NCBI GenBank assembly: GCA_019009955.1
Contig: CM032228.1
Coordinates: forward strand, 3,234,001 to 3,298,000
From: Riptortus pedestris
Taxonomy: Eukaryota; Arthropoda; Insecta; Hemiptera; Alydidae
Direction: 5' to 3'
DNA: 64,000 bases
Below the pieces are notes generated by a model. It searched no databases. It was given only the letters and a program-made list of their open reading frames with translations, and was not told where the DNA came from. This document shows positions 1-13,862 of this stretch, piece by piece (the first letter of the stretch is position 1; every line of letters begins with the position of its first letter). A program made the position numbers and the translations under genes.

Positions 1-1158
1 CTTAGCTAAGCTGACACCCTTTCCTTAGTAGTTCAGTGGGCTCTAATCTTTGAAAAGGAAAGAGCTAAACTCCTAGTTTTGGCTATACATGAGCAGGCTT
101 TTAGGTTGAAGGTTATACAGATGCATTAAATCAACTATTAGTAGTCTTTTTACCTGGTAGAACATTTTGTGTAGTTGAAGCAGCTCAAGTGGAGTTAGAC
201 AACATTAAGGGAATCCTCTCAAGAGATTCTCAATAAGCCGCATTCCTTATTGACCTGGAATTTTTATAAAGATTTTACTGGCATGTAAACTGATTAATAA
301 TCTGAAATTTCTGCTAATGCTAGAAGATTTTTGAAAAGGTTATACCTCATAGGACTCAAGGATTAAATGTGCTTGAGCTCCTAAGCAAGAACAATAATTT
401 TCTGTGTGTCTCGGTCGGCTTTGTGACCAGAGATGTGCGTGGAGCGAAGAAAAAGGCTTCAGCTCTCTTCAAAACTTTGATTAGTAAATAACTAAATACT
501 GTTTCATTGGGTTCTTGAATTAGTTGGTATCATTTTCTCTTGATTCCGCTACTAGTGGGTTTTTCAATCGATGGTCTGACTCCTCCTCTGCGCAATCCTA
601 CGCAAGTCATTGGGCTTTGTTTTTAGCGTAAGTCATTTGTTTGAAGTGTAAATCACTATTCATTTTACTTTATCAAATATGTCTAACTTCATATCGGTTA
701 GTGTGTTTTTGCAGGGAGTTCTTCTTCATTACTATTACATGAAGTAAAGCACTGTCGAAAGCCATAGAATTTTAGTGGATGTTTATGAAGAACATGCTCT
801 AGCTTAGCAAACGTCGAAAGTTGTTTGCTCAGTTTCAAAGTAGTGATTTTGAGCCGGAAGACAAAGAATGACGTGGCCAGCATTCAAAGATGTAGAATTA
901 GAGTTATTCCTTGATGAAGAACCATGCCAAACTTTAAATAATTATATTTAAAACCGTTTTTGTAAAATGCACTACGAATTAATTCCAACATGCAATAACA
1001 ACAAATTCTCTGTCGAGTGAATTAAACACTGAATACTTTCCTAGTTTTATCTTTTCTTAGTTCAACTTTATTTATATTTTGGCATTGTCTATTGTTTTAA
1101 AAACTAATGAGCAAACCATTTGAAAGCAATCCTCGATTCTCTCTGAATTTAATTGCAG
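1..1158. other. PGM2 intron (5' part), no gene seen
   Basis: AT-rich intronic DNA upstream of the first PGM2 exon in the window. I looked for the preceding PGM2 exon and did not find it, so it lies off the left edge. Positions about 100-640 have short stretches that read like a decayed coding relic with many stops, but I cannot assign it. Confidence 0.5.
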
Positions 1159-1351
1159 GTTCGCAGAATTAACAGCTGGTATATTTGTACGAGGTGGTGC
1201 CAAAGTCTACCTTCCTAGCAAAGTCTGCCCTACTCCTTTCGTCCCGTTCGGCGTCACCAAGTTCGATGCCGCTGCTGGAGTTATGGTGACTGCCTCTCAC
1301 AACCCAAAGTATGACAATGGCTATAAAGTTTACTGGAGCAATGGAGCACAG
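1159..1351 (+). CDS. PGM2: PGM2 exon a: catalytic serine loop
   Basis: Begins after an AATTGCAG acceptor with one base completing a split codon and ends at a CAG/GTTATT donor. It encodes the segment with PTPFVPFGV and [16 protein letters not shown]. The serine in TASHNP is the residue phosphorylated during catalysis in this superfamily. Confidence 0.95.
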
Positions 1352-4300
1352 GTTATTTAATTGTTAGTGATAACAAATAGTTGAAATACAGTAGTTTTAA
1401 TTGAAATTTTCAAATTCCTAGGCATTACTATAATCCCAAATAGGAAATGTTAAAGTTATAAGGCTAGCTGTTTTCGAGTTATGCGAAATATGTACAGTCA
1501 TGCCAAAATGGGTTCTGGGAGGGCGTTAAAACAAATAACTGTTTTGGTATGTGAAATCTGGGGATTTTTTTTTCAATTAAAATATCCTTTATTTTGTACA
1601 AGGAAGTAAAAAATGGTAATTTCATTCGAAGGGCTGTCTTATCATTGGCTGGTGCTGTGTACTAGGACAGTATTGGTTAAATGACCATGGGTTTTATATC
1701 AATAGAAGAAACTAAGTGCAGGATGAGGAGTCGTTATTATACTTCGGATTGAAAAATTGTACTTAACCAATCTTATTGCAAATTAAATGTACTATAAATA
1801 TTGTTATATACATTTATTCTCTATCTCGAATATTAATCGAGTTATTTACATTTTTTAGTTTTCAGCCTTCCGCAAACCCCACTCCTCTACTCACGTCACA
1901 TAAACAATACTCTAAAATTAATATGTTATATTCAGATATATTTCAGTAATTGTTTTTCTTTCCATTCATGAATATTTTTATCTATCTATACAGCTCTGAG
2001 AGGTTGGCTGACCTGTTTGTTTCCAATTCAGATGCTTCCTGTTGTAGAGATTATTACAATGTAAATTGACTTAGTCATTTCTCATTATCATTTTTTATTT
2101 ATTCACCTAATATTGACGGCGGTGTTAACTGTTACTAGTATGTAGGTTTATCTATTGTAAAACTTCACGAGGGAAATCTGCTTAGTTTACACAGCCCCTG
2201 CGTGATAGACTTTTTAAAATTATTTTGTAGGTTATGTAAATACGGAGATTTTTATAAAATTCTGAGATTATGATATTTGGAGCTTGTTGTTTGACATGCA
2301 ATGAATTATTCTATTCAATGCTCACAGCAAATATTTCATGTGGAGTCTATGTAGATGTTACGGATTTACTATATATACTACAAAATATTTTAATAACATA
2401 ATGCGTTACTAATTGCTTATATTAACTCATTGAAATATTGATGGTTTACAGATTATTTCTCCACACGATAAACGAATAAGTGAATTTATTGATAAAAATC
2501 TAGAGCCAAAAGAAGAACATTGGGACACTTCAATTTTAGAATCGTCTGATCTCATCGAGGACCCATTAGAAGCTATTATGGAGTCGTATTATGATATTAT
2601 AAAAGAAAATACTCATTTCCCCCTGCAAAACGAGGCTTTGAAACATCGATTAACATATACAGCAATGCATGGTGTTGGATATCCATATGTTGTCAAGGCT
2701 TTTCAAACTTCAAACTTCCAGGTAAAATACTATGAACATATATTCCAACATTTATGTGAGAGAGGATGCGCTCCCTAAGACATAAAAAGTTAAATATTTT
2801 ATTTATATAAATATACAAATATGTATAATACACACATGCACATGCACAATCGCTCATGCACTCACACTTCAAAAGCCTGTGTATTTTTTAAACCCATTTT
2901 TGAGAAACTGGCACATACTCTTAAAAACATAAACCGTCATACTTATCACTTGAAGTCATTAGAGTCAAATGTTCCCTGTCATTTCAGTACCACGATGAAT
3001 CTCTTGAACCAAATAACTCTTTACACTCATTTTCCACTTGTTTAAATGAGTCGAACCTCCTATCATGGAGGAAGTGTGGACCATGGACCGGAAGAGATGG
3101 TAATCCGAAAGTGCAACATCTGGTTGGGGAAGAAGATTGAATTTGTGCTCCTTCTATTTCTGCTCTGCATAATGAAGGATGTGTGGCTCTAGTGTCGTAT
3201 TTATGCAAAACAACGTGCATCCTCGTCACCAGCCCTAGCTAGCTATTGTACGGCTAGAGCTGCATCTCCCAAGTTGGGCACAAAAATCCAAATCAACTCT
3301 CAAATAGCTCTTGCTTTAGGATGGCGAGAAATGATTGACCTGGTTGAACCGCTCTTTTTGGTTATTGCAATCCAGAAATACATCAATTTTTCATCACAAA
3401 TCATAATTATTTTGACAACCACCTATTTTATCATATTTCACAATTATCCATTTTATTATTTCTATTTCATTATTATGTTTTCCATAATTTATTAGTAGTA
3501 TTATAGTTTCAAATTGTTAATTTCATTTATCTATTTAAAAAAAAAATATATTTCATTAGCGATGGAGCATGGGAAATAAATTCGTACACTGTGGGGGTAC
3601 TGCAGTATAGAAAACATTAAAAAAAGTTGTTCATATGGGATTTTTAGAAGATTTTTGGAAAATGTGTACAGGTTTTTCTGCCTGCTGAGGTGAAAAATGA
3701 TATGAAACACTTCTGCAACTTCTGAAACTGGAAGAATGGAAAATTGCACTTTGGACCCCAAAGTCTGATATGCATATGTCTGTGTCTTTTAGCAGATTTC
3801 CTTAAAGGGAAATCAGCTATTGAGGCCATACTCAATTTTTTTTTTTCAAATATCCATCGATCCTATCTAGGAGATGATGGAAATGAGGTCCGTTCAAAAC
3901 TGTATGTGTGTGTATATATATATATATTATTATGGGGTGAGGTTTATACTCAGTAAAAGCTGGAATAAAATCCATATCAGGGGAAAATCTGACCAATATG
4001 GAGTTTGTGATTGTGACATGTTAAGGGGAATTTAAAATTATTCGAACAATTCTGGCAGTATCAAGAAGTACCCCTTGCTCTGCTTCTTTTATAATTCTTT
4101 ATTATTTTATTATTATTATTATTGTTTATTGTTTTATAATTATTTATTTTATTATTATTATTAATTATCGTAGGTAGGATCGATGGACATTTGAAGAAAA
4201 ATTTTGAAAATTGCGTCATGAGTACGACCTGAATAGCTGATTTTCCTTAAGGGAAATCTGCTAAAATGGAGAAAAATAAAGAATGGCTGTCTCCTCGTCA

Positions 4301-7300
4301 AAATTTTTGTTTAAGGCTAACTAGGAATGTATTTGTGACTAAATAAATTTAAATTTCTGTAATATGACTCGAGTAACACAATTTGATACATTATACAAGG
4401 TATAAAATTATTTATATTAACCCTAATTATGGAAATTGTTATTTACAATAGTAGTTATGGTAATTATTTCTGTATTTGCCTCATAAGTTAATCTGTTGAC
4501 TTGATTATTTTATTAACAAATTTTCCTTAAGGGAGGTTGCACGAATTATTCAATTTCGTCAAATGTCCATCAATCCTACCCAGGAGATGACGAAAATAAG
4601 GTCCATTCAAAACTATATATATTTGTCCGTTAATGCTCTAGCGGTTGCAATTTTTGTTCAATTGTTAACAAAATTGATATTTACTTGTTTTATGTAAAAA
4701 TAAAGATCAAGATCGTTAACAGCTGAAATCGGGCCGGTGGGAGGGACGATTTAGAGGAAGGAATTTTAAAAATTCAAAATATCTCCTTGTATTACGCATT
4801 GGATCAAAAAATTTTATAGAATCAATCTGATTGCAAATGTAATGTTCTATAAATGTTGTCGTGTTCATGTTTTCTGTATATTGAATATTAACTGAGATAT
4901 ATCCGTGTTTTCGTTTTCAGCCATCAGTAATCCCCCGCTCCTACTCATATCATATCAACAATAAGCTGTTCAGTCATAAACCACTTCATTCCAAGGCTAA
5001 ATACCAAATACGGTTTTCATTGAACTTTTATTTTGCGAGATACATGCAAATACATTACATGATGACATCATCAATTAAGACTTTTTGTTCTTTACTTGAT
5101 AATGTTAATTGATCTATACCATACTCGATATTTAACTGTTTCACTCAACAATAAAGATCCATGATTGATACCGGCTGAAATCGGGTCTGGAATAGTGGGA
5201 ATCAAGAGGGGGATTCGAAAATTTCAAATATTACTGTTATTATGAGTCGGATCGTAAAATGTTATAGATCCACTTTTTTTAAACTATTGATGCTAGACAC
5301 TTGTTGTTCTATGCATATATTAAGTGAGTTGTATTCTAAATTCAGTAATCCCCCCCCCCTCTACTCATCACTTATTTACATATAAACGGTGAATATGTGC
5401 TCTGATGGACTTTATTAAATAAAAACATTAATATTTAAATGATTTGTCTTTTAAAGGATATATCCTTAAGAGTATACTATATCCCACCATATTATATGTT
5501 GTTGATATATATAAGATATTGGATATTGTTTTCTATTTGCAGGATGTAATTGGAGTGAAAGAGCAAATCGAACCCGATCCAGAGTTTCCAACAGTGGATT
5601 TCCCCAATCCTGAGGAAGGGAAATGTGCCCTTGAGCTTGCATTTAGAACAGCTGATCAACATGGCTCTCCTATTATTCTAGCCAATGACCCGGATGCTGA
5701 TCGTCTTGGAGTTGCTGAAAAGCTCCCGTACGTTATATTTTTATACTCATCTACAAAAAAAGTAGGTCTCGCAGGGACTGCATAAACTAAGCAGATTTCC
5801 CACTGCTCATCTCATCTCACCATCTATTCTCTATTCCTCCTCTAGGGTCAATCCATATGAAGTGATCCAAGGTAGGTTGCTCGACCGTTTTAATTTTTTT
5901 TTTTTTTTTAATATATACATTTTTACTACACAAATAGGAAGTTCAAAACAGATTTTAAAAAATTGTTATCTTACACCATTTTCGTTTAGAAAAATGCAGC
6001 GATTTTTTCTTTGAAGAAGTGAGCATTAAATTGATTATCTCTGGACTGTATCATTCTACGACATTCGAACTGGCATTATTTTTTGTAGAACTTTCTCCTC
6101 TACAATATTGTTTCTTAGTCATTATGCCATAAATCCAAAGTTTTCCAGTCAAAATGGTCTCCATAGTTAGGGGTTGAAAAATGAAAAATTACACTTTTTA
6201 GGAATTAAAAAACTCTATGAAGGAGTAATTTACCAGAGGTAATTTTTATTTTGTAGTAAGATGTCATCAAGTACTCACATTTTATAGAGTAACAGCATTT
6301 ACAATTGTTTCCTTATTTTTATATGAATTTTTAAAATTTGGATTTTTTAAATTTTTTATAAAGTTTGAGGTTGTATATCTCTTTTGGGGCCGAATATAAA
6401 ATCAAGATTTTTACACACTGTATAGTCCTATATAACAGCAAAGTAGAGTAAAAATTTTGATTCCGATATTTGACTCTGAATCAAGTTATGAATTTCTGAA
6501 AATATATCAATTGTCCATGCTGTTAGTCTATAACATGTGAGAACTTGATGATATCTTACTACAAAATAAAAATTATCTATGATAAATCACTCCTTCATAG
6601 TTTTTATTTTTATTTTTAACAAGCAGAATTTCTCAATTTTCAACCCCTAACTTTGGAGACCATTTTGTCTGGTAAACTTAGCATCATGGCTAAGGAACAC
6701 TACTGTAGAGGAGAAAGTTCTAACGAAAAGTGATGCCAGTTCCAATGTTGTAATATCATCAATGATCTAGTCCAGAGATAGTCAATTTAATGCTAATGTC
6801 TTCAAAGTGAAAAATCATTGCGTTTTTATAAACAGAAATGGCTCTTATACAAACGGTGTAAGGTACAATTTTTTAAAAATCTGTTTTGAACTTCCTATTG
6901 GTGTAGTAAAAACATATATTAAAATGGTTGAGGAACAAATTTCATATTTTTTGGATCAGTTCATAATGATTGACCCTGTTGTAAGAAGCCTTATGTAATT
7001 AAGAATTGAAATGCTAGCCAGGCATATGTCATATGTTTAGTGACAGAGCTACTTGAGGTAAGTGAAAATCAGAGGAGTAGAAGTTGAGGTTTACAAAAGG
7101 AAAAAAACGAAAAAAATACAAATATCTTGGTTAATACTCGAGTTAGAGAAAACGTGTATAGACCAAAATTTGTAGAAAATGAAAATATCAACAAAATTGG
7201 TTATATGAAACTTTTCGATCCTACTCTTAGTAGCCAATATATTTTGAATTTTCAATACACCCCCGAGGCCAATTTCAGTCATTACCTAATAAACTCTTTA

Positions 7301-10300
7301 GTTTTCAATGGAACAGTTAAATATCAAGTGTGCTGTTGATCAAATAAAAAATCACATAGTTTAGAATGTAAAATCTTAAATCATGATGTCACATCTAAAG
7401 TAATTGCATATTTATGACATTTAATGCTCAATGAAAACAATATTAGGAATTTAATTTTCAAATTAAGTGGTTGTGATATAACAACTTATTGTTAATATGA
7501 CTTGAGTAGGAGTTGGAGTTAACAATAGGATGAAAACTAAAAAACGCAAATATCTTTGTTAATATTCGAGATAGAGAGGCAGATTTCAGTCATTACTCAT
7601 TGCAATCTTTAGTTTTCAATAGAATGGTTAAATATCGTGCTTGGTGTTGATGAAATAAAAATCACGTAGTGTAGAACCTAAAATCTTAAAAGAAAATATT
7701 TTCACATAGCTCACACAGAAAAGTTTAATGGAAACAATTTATTTAAGTTTTGAATAAAGTAGTTCATGGTATAACAGCTTATTGTTAATATGATATGAGT
7801 AAGAGTGGAATTAATGAAGGCTGAAAAATAAAATTAAGTCCATCATGGAGGAGCTGCGCAAACTAAGCAGATTTCCCTCATGAAGTTTAACAATAGATAA
7901 ATCTACATACTGGTATCACATCACAACCGTGGATATTAAGCGAATAAACACAAGAGGTACTAAGAAATCTTTCCCTTCCCAACGGGAAGCATCTAAAATA
8001 TAAACAAACAGGTCTGCTACCTCCCACCAGAAAGAAAAACGATTAATGAAATATATTAATTTTATTGAAAACTACTTACCTACATCTAGTACTGTAATTT
8101 ATAATGAATCAGAATAATTTGGTATTTAAATTTTGAACAAGACATTTCATGATATATTCGCTTAATCTTAAAGTGTGATGAATAAAAGTGGGTGCTAGAA
8201 TCATAGTTAATATTCAAAATAAGGAAAAAGTGTAAAGAACAACATTTATAGAAAATTAAAATGCAACATAAGTAGTTATAAACAGTTATTTGGTCTGACA
8301 TATAATAAGAGATATTTTGAATTTTCTATTTTCTCTTCCTCTAAACCCCCCTCTCCCAGTCCGATTTCAGCCGTTAATAAACACTATCTTTAGTTTATTA
8401 TGAAATGATTATATATCAAGTCTCATAATGATCATAGAAAACTTGTGGCTGGTACAGCAGTAACCGACAAGTACATGCGTGCACACGCACACACACACAC
8501 ACACACACACATACCACTTCCCTTACCAGATCTCATTTACGTAATTAAAACTTTTTGAAAATTGCATCATTTCCTGCGTAAGCCCCAGACTGAGGTTGTT
8601 GAATATGGTTGAGGAGGACTTGCAGGTTCTATAATTTGAAAAGGAGTGAAAACCATGATGGGTCGTCGAATGACTCTAGAACCTCTTAGTGAGTGCATGT
8701 GCAGAGTAGTCATCGGAGATACCTTATAAGCTCTCATTTGTATGTCAAGTAATGAGCATTAATAAGTAGTAATAATGAGGGATTTTTCTTTCAGGGGCCA
8801 GCCGTGGAGGATTCTTAATGGGAATGAGATAGGGGCTCTTTTGGCGTGGTGGATGATATTTACATACAAACAAAAGAACAACAAAGAAGAAAACTTCAAA
8901 AATGTTTACTTACTCTCGAGCACAGTTTCTAGTAAAATAGCAAAAACTATTGCTACTAAGGAAGGTTTCAGTTTTGAGGTGAGTGCCCAACTCATTACTA
9001 CATTTGTTATTTCACTTTTCATTTTATTTTTGTAATTGTATTAATGAGGAGCAGGCGTGGTCTACAAAGATTCCCAGGTGTCTAACATGGGGATTATACT
9101 CAAAATTTAGCTGCATGGTTTCTGGGCTTTATAGTTGGACTTGTTCGTGATTCTCTAGTGGTCTCTTAACATCACTAGACAATTGATGGATGGCTCTTTG
9201 AAATCGAATTAAAGAGAGACTTGAGTCCCTTAACCCTTTATCTACGCATGATTTGCAGGCCAGAGACACTAGCCCTCACTCCTTTAGATGTGGATCCTCT
9301 TCAGCATTCCTCTCTTAGGCCTATTTATTCTATTAAATCACACCAAGTGGAACTATTAACTCTAACCCTAAACTATATAAATATACCTACTAAATATCTT
9401 AAAAACTAATGAATATAACTTAATTCCCTAATCGATCATGCTCCTTGCTGAATGACAGTAGCATTTCACCACAATTATTCTTATTTCCTAGGCCATATTT
9501 CCCAGCTGTTTTGTCGGCAATGTAATATTCACCTATTTCAGAATTAAAATCTCCCTTAATTACAACATTGTCTTTTGATAAGACCATATTTAATGTTGTA
9601 CTTCTTCTATTTTATCATATAATAATTCAACTGCTTCATCCGAGTATTCTGATGTTGGTAAACACACTTGTAATACAACTAAATTAACAGGTTTACAACT
9701 TACCTTCGGGTCATTCTATGCCAGTTCAACACACTCATTTTACCTGACCTATTTAGAATTTTCTAAAATTTTGTATACTGGTTGTAGGTACTGAGTAACC
9801 AAAAACACTGGATGGTCCTTTTTTAAATCACTCTAGACCCTGTTTTAATTGAGTTAGGAAGGTTAGAATGGTGTCATTTTACTCTGTTAACCATGACCTT
9901 TCATATGACATGTAACTCACTATAGGTTATAATAAAAACAGTTTTCAAAAAATTCCTAAAGAGCAAGTTGCACTTATTTTTAGTACATGTCCAAATTTGA
10001 AAATGGGCCACTAATGGGGTTCAAATGTAAAAATTATTTTTAATCTGGGTCATTTTACAAAATCGGTAGGTATCCTTTGTGTAATATTTTACATACTACT
10101 CAACCATGTAAATGTGCTATTTTCATAACTTTACAAAGCTGGACAAATCTTTCGGAAACCGTTTGAGATAAAAAATCAAAATTTGATATTTTTCTTATTC
10201 TCAGTACCTACTACCAGTATACAAAATTTTAGAAGATTCAAAAATGGTCGGGTAAAATTTTAATTCAAAGTGTGTTGAACTGACATGGAATGGGGGAGCT

Positions 10301-13300
10301 GGGGTCGTACCAGTATACAAAATTTTAGGAAATCCTAAAATGGTCGGGTAAAATTTTATTTCAAATACGTACTCCACCTCTGTTCTAATCATTTCAAAGT
10401 CATCTGAACAGGCGCCCCATTTCTCGTGCCAAGTCTCACATAAACCTAAAATGCCAATACTACCTTTAGATCTGCTCTTTTACCTCATCTAACTTACCGG
10501 CTTGCCGCAGTGTCTTCACATTCCAGGTTCCAATGTTGTTCTCATTTCAAGATTTTCACATGATGATGTCTGGTACCCGTCAAAGAATTAGGGATCCATT
10601 GTTTGATCTGTAATGCCACCTCTGTAGGCAGCGACTCCATCAAATTGACCACTTGGCCACCATAGTCATGTAGGTAGGGCTTCACCTTTTATAGGTCATT
10701 CAGCTAAAAAGATTTTAATTTTCCTGTATTAACATCATGCAATCTGAGATTTTATTGAAAAAAAGGTACTCTATAGTAAATAAATTCTGTAAACATACAT
10801 TCCATTTTGAGAAAACAATGTTTCTGAAGGATACTCGAAAAAAATTATTATCCACTAAAAGCTTATTGGTAAAATAACATCTTGTCAAACACACTTGTAC
10901 AAAACTTTCAAACAGTTAAAGGTATCGTGGGCTTTCTTTTCACAGAACTGCTCTTTAAACATCAATCTGTGTATTGTATATTAGGAAACATAGGCACAGT
11001 AAGTAAGGTGAAAAAATTGCTTGGTCTTTCAATACTCATTTACTGGGAGAGCACTTTTGTCATTCAGAAGAAAATATTCAGTGATGAAATAACCCTAGAT
11101 GGGTCTAGAGTTCTGCTCAATACATGGGATGAAATCAGTTTTTGAGTAAATATTGTTACGTTTATTACAAAATCAGTAATAAACGTTATTTATTAGAGTT
11201 CTTTTGGATTGCAAAATTAAACACACACAAGCTTTAGAGTTTTTATCACTGTACAATTTATTTAACAATGCACTACACACTTGGTTAATTATCCTTAACT
11301 TTTACTCACAGTATGCACTGATAGCTTCACTGTTCTTCTTATTACACAATCCAATAATTCACTCACGATCACTGAAGTTCACAAATGCACGGCACTGCAC
11401 TGATCTTCTCAAAGTTAACGGTACTGCACTGTCCCGTTACTTTTATACGGCACTATACTGTTCTTCACATAAAAATGGCACAACACAGTTCTTTACATAA
11501 AACACTTTACCGCACTGCAACTAAAATGTACTGTTCACTAAGGCAGCACTGAACATACTGTTGATCACTTGAAGAAAACTGAGAACAAACTGACTAACTC
11601 GGGGCGGGCTGGGCCCCTTATATAGCTCGTTGGCTTACATAAAAGGAGACGTGTCCAGACACGTCCAGATCCTGGACACGTATTGCCGAGAACGATCTAG
11701 ACCATTGGTCGGCTTCTTTGATCTACTTTGTACTTCTTAAATATGTGATAAACTCTGTTTAATTTTTCATGTATTTAATTTTCGCAACAATATATTATGG
11801 AAGAGTGACCATTCGGATTTTCTATTTCCATTGCCATTGGGTTTTTTTTTTTAGGAAAAAAGAACAAAATGATCAAATTTGATTTATAATAACTTACATA
11901 TAAACATAAAATGGGAGCTCTGGTTAGCTATGTGAGTTAATGCATTGGTCTTAATCTCGTTTGATAAGCATAGTCATGGGTTTGATTCCTATGTGGGCAA
12001 TAGAAATGTACATTCTGTATAGGAGTAACAAAGGAATAAATTCACGTTTTAAACCAGTTGTAACAACTAAATACTATCTATCCTACCCATTACTAATGAC
12101 TAAACACTATAGCAACAATTTATTAAAATTAATTTCATTCCATTTTATAAATTTTTTAGGAGACACTCACTGGGTTCAAGTGGATGGGTAATCGAGCGCA
12201 TGAGCTGATTCACGTGGAAAATAAAGAAGTTCTGTTTGCATTTGAGGAGGCGATAGGGTTCATGTGTGGTCCCGGGGTACTAGATAAAGATGGAGTTAGT
12301 GCTGCTGTTAAAGTAGCAGAGCTAGTAGCCTACCTCTACAAAGACTCGCAGACACTCTCTTCTAAATTGGACGATATATACAAAGAGTATGTTTATTCTT
12401 ACCCTATATAATTTCAACATTTATTTTATTACCTCTAATATATTTGATTTTTAGCAGAGCTATTCAGATTGTAATCATACAATACAATTTATATAAAAAA
12501 TTGCATGGAACTACAATTCTTGATCATTTATAGTTTAACAAGATTATTCTATAACATTTTATGCTCCAACTAATAATGCGGTATTTTGGACTATATTAAA
12601 AAAATGAATAACATGCAAAAATAGAAAAGAGCTTATCTTCAACCTTTTTCTGCCTGTGCTCTTAACCGAGAATGCATCCAGATTCTGATTTTTAAATGTG
12701 TCTATTTTACTAAGGGTATTTCTTTATAATTTAATGTTTAAGTAGAATTTATAATTTGAAATGTGTCCATGATTGTTATTTTGGCAATTTGGATTTTGTT
12801 CATTTTCTTTATAATTTTTTTAATAAGTTTAATTTTATCATTTCAATTTTATTTTGATTTATTCGACCTTTTATGACTAATTAAAATCAAATCATCTTTT
12901 TACTGCCCAAATTTTTTTATAGTCATTTACTCGAATATCTTTGTTGTTATCAGAGGAAGAAATTATTTTTTGCATCAAAATTAATTATAGTGTTGTCCAT
13001 ACGTAAAATTTCATTTCTATTAAAATTATTTTCCTTGTTATTAATATAAAATTTGTCTTTCTTAACTCAGATTCCAGTGTCAGTTTCAATTAAAGATTTA
13101 ATTTCAGTATTTCCTAACTTAATAATAATATATGGACAAAGATGTTTAATGATGTCTCTGAGGTATTTTTGCCATTTATTATGCTATTTCACTTAATACT
13201 GTAGCTCTGCAAATTGTACATGTTGTAATATATATTTAAATCTTTATTATGATTCTTGGGGAATTGAATAGAGTAATTAAATTTAGTTTTATCAACTTAT

Positions 13301-13831
13301 TGCGTGTTGAAATCTTTACTCTATTGCTCGTTTGTGTTATAGTAGTCCAGTCATATTAGGGTTTCACCTCAGAATGAGAGATAATAAGCTGAAAACTCAT
13401 TTAGACTTTAATTTGGTATTCTAAAAGTTGTCTCAAAAGTCACATAAAATCTCGTATACATACAATAGACTTACTTTAATTATATTTTAATATATGCTAG
13501 TTACTTGCTGGATACAGCAAAATTCGAGTCAAAAATCTACATGATGACCAAGCATTAGTAGAAGAGTTTAAAGGAGTTGATTTTTTGTGATTAAACAGGA
13601 AAGTGAAAGAATATTTCATTGTTGCCTGGGTGGAATGGCTTTCTTGAACAGCTGAATAAAAATAATAAGGATTTTTCTATTTCTCAAGTTGTTTCTTCCT
13701 TTTATTGATTATCCTGCCTTAAAGGAAATCAGCTATTGAGCTAGTACTCGTGACCTGATTTCCGAAATTTTTCTTCAAATGTCCATCGATTCGACCAAGG
13801 AGATGACCAAAATGAGGTCCGTTCAAATCAG

Positions 13832-13862
<31 letters not shown>

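Noticed and set aside
10882..11145. 87-residue open frame in a PGM2 intron
   Set aside because: No recognisable motif, no matching repeat and no splice support.
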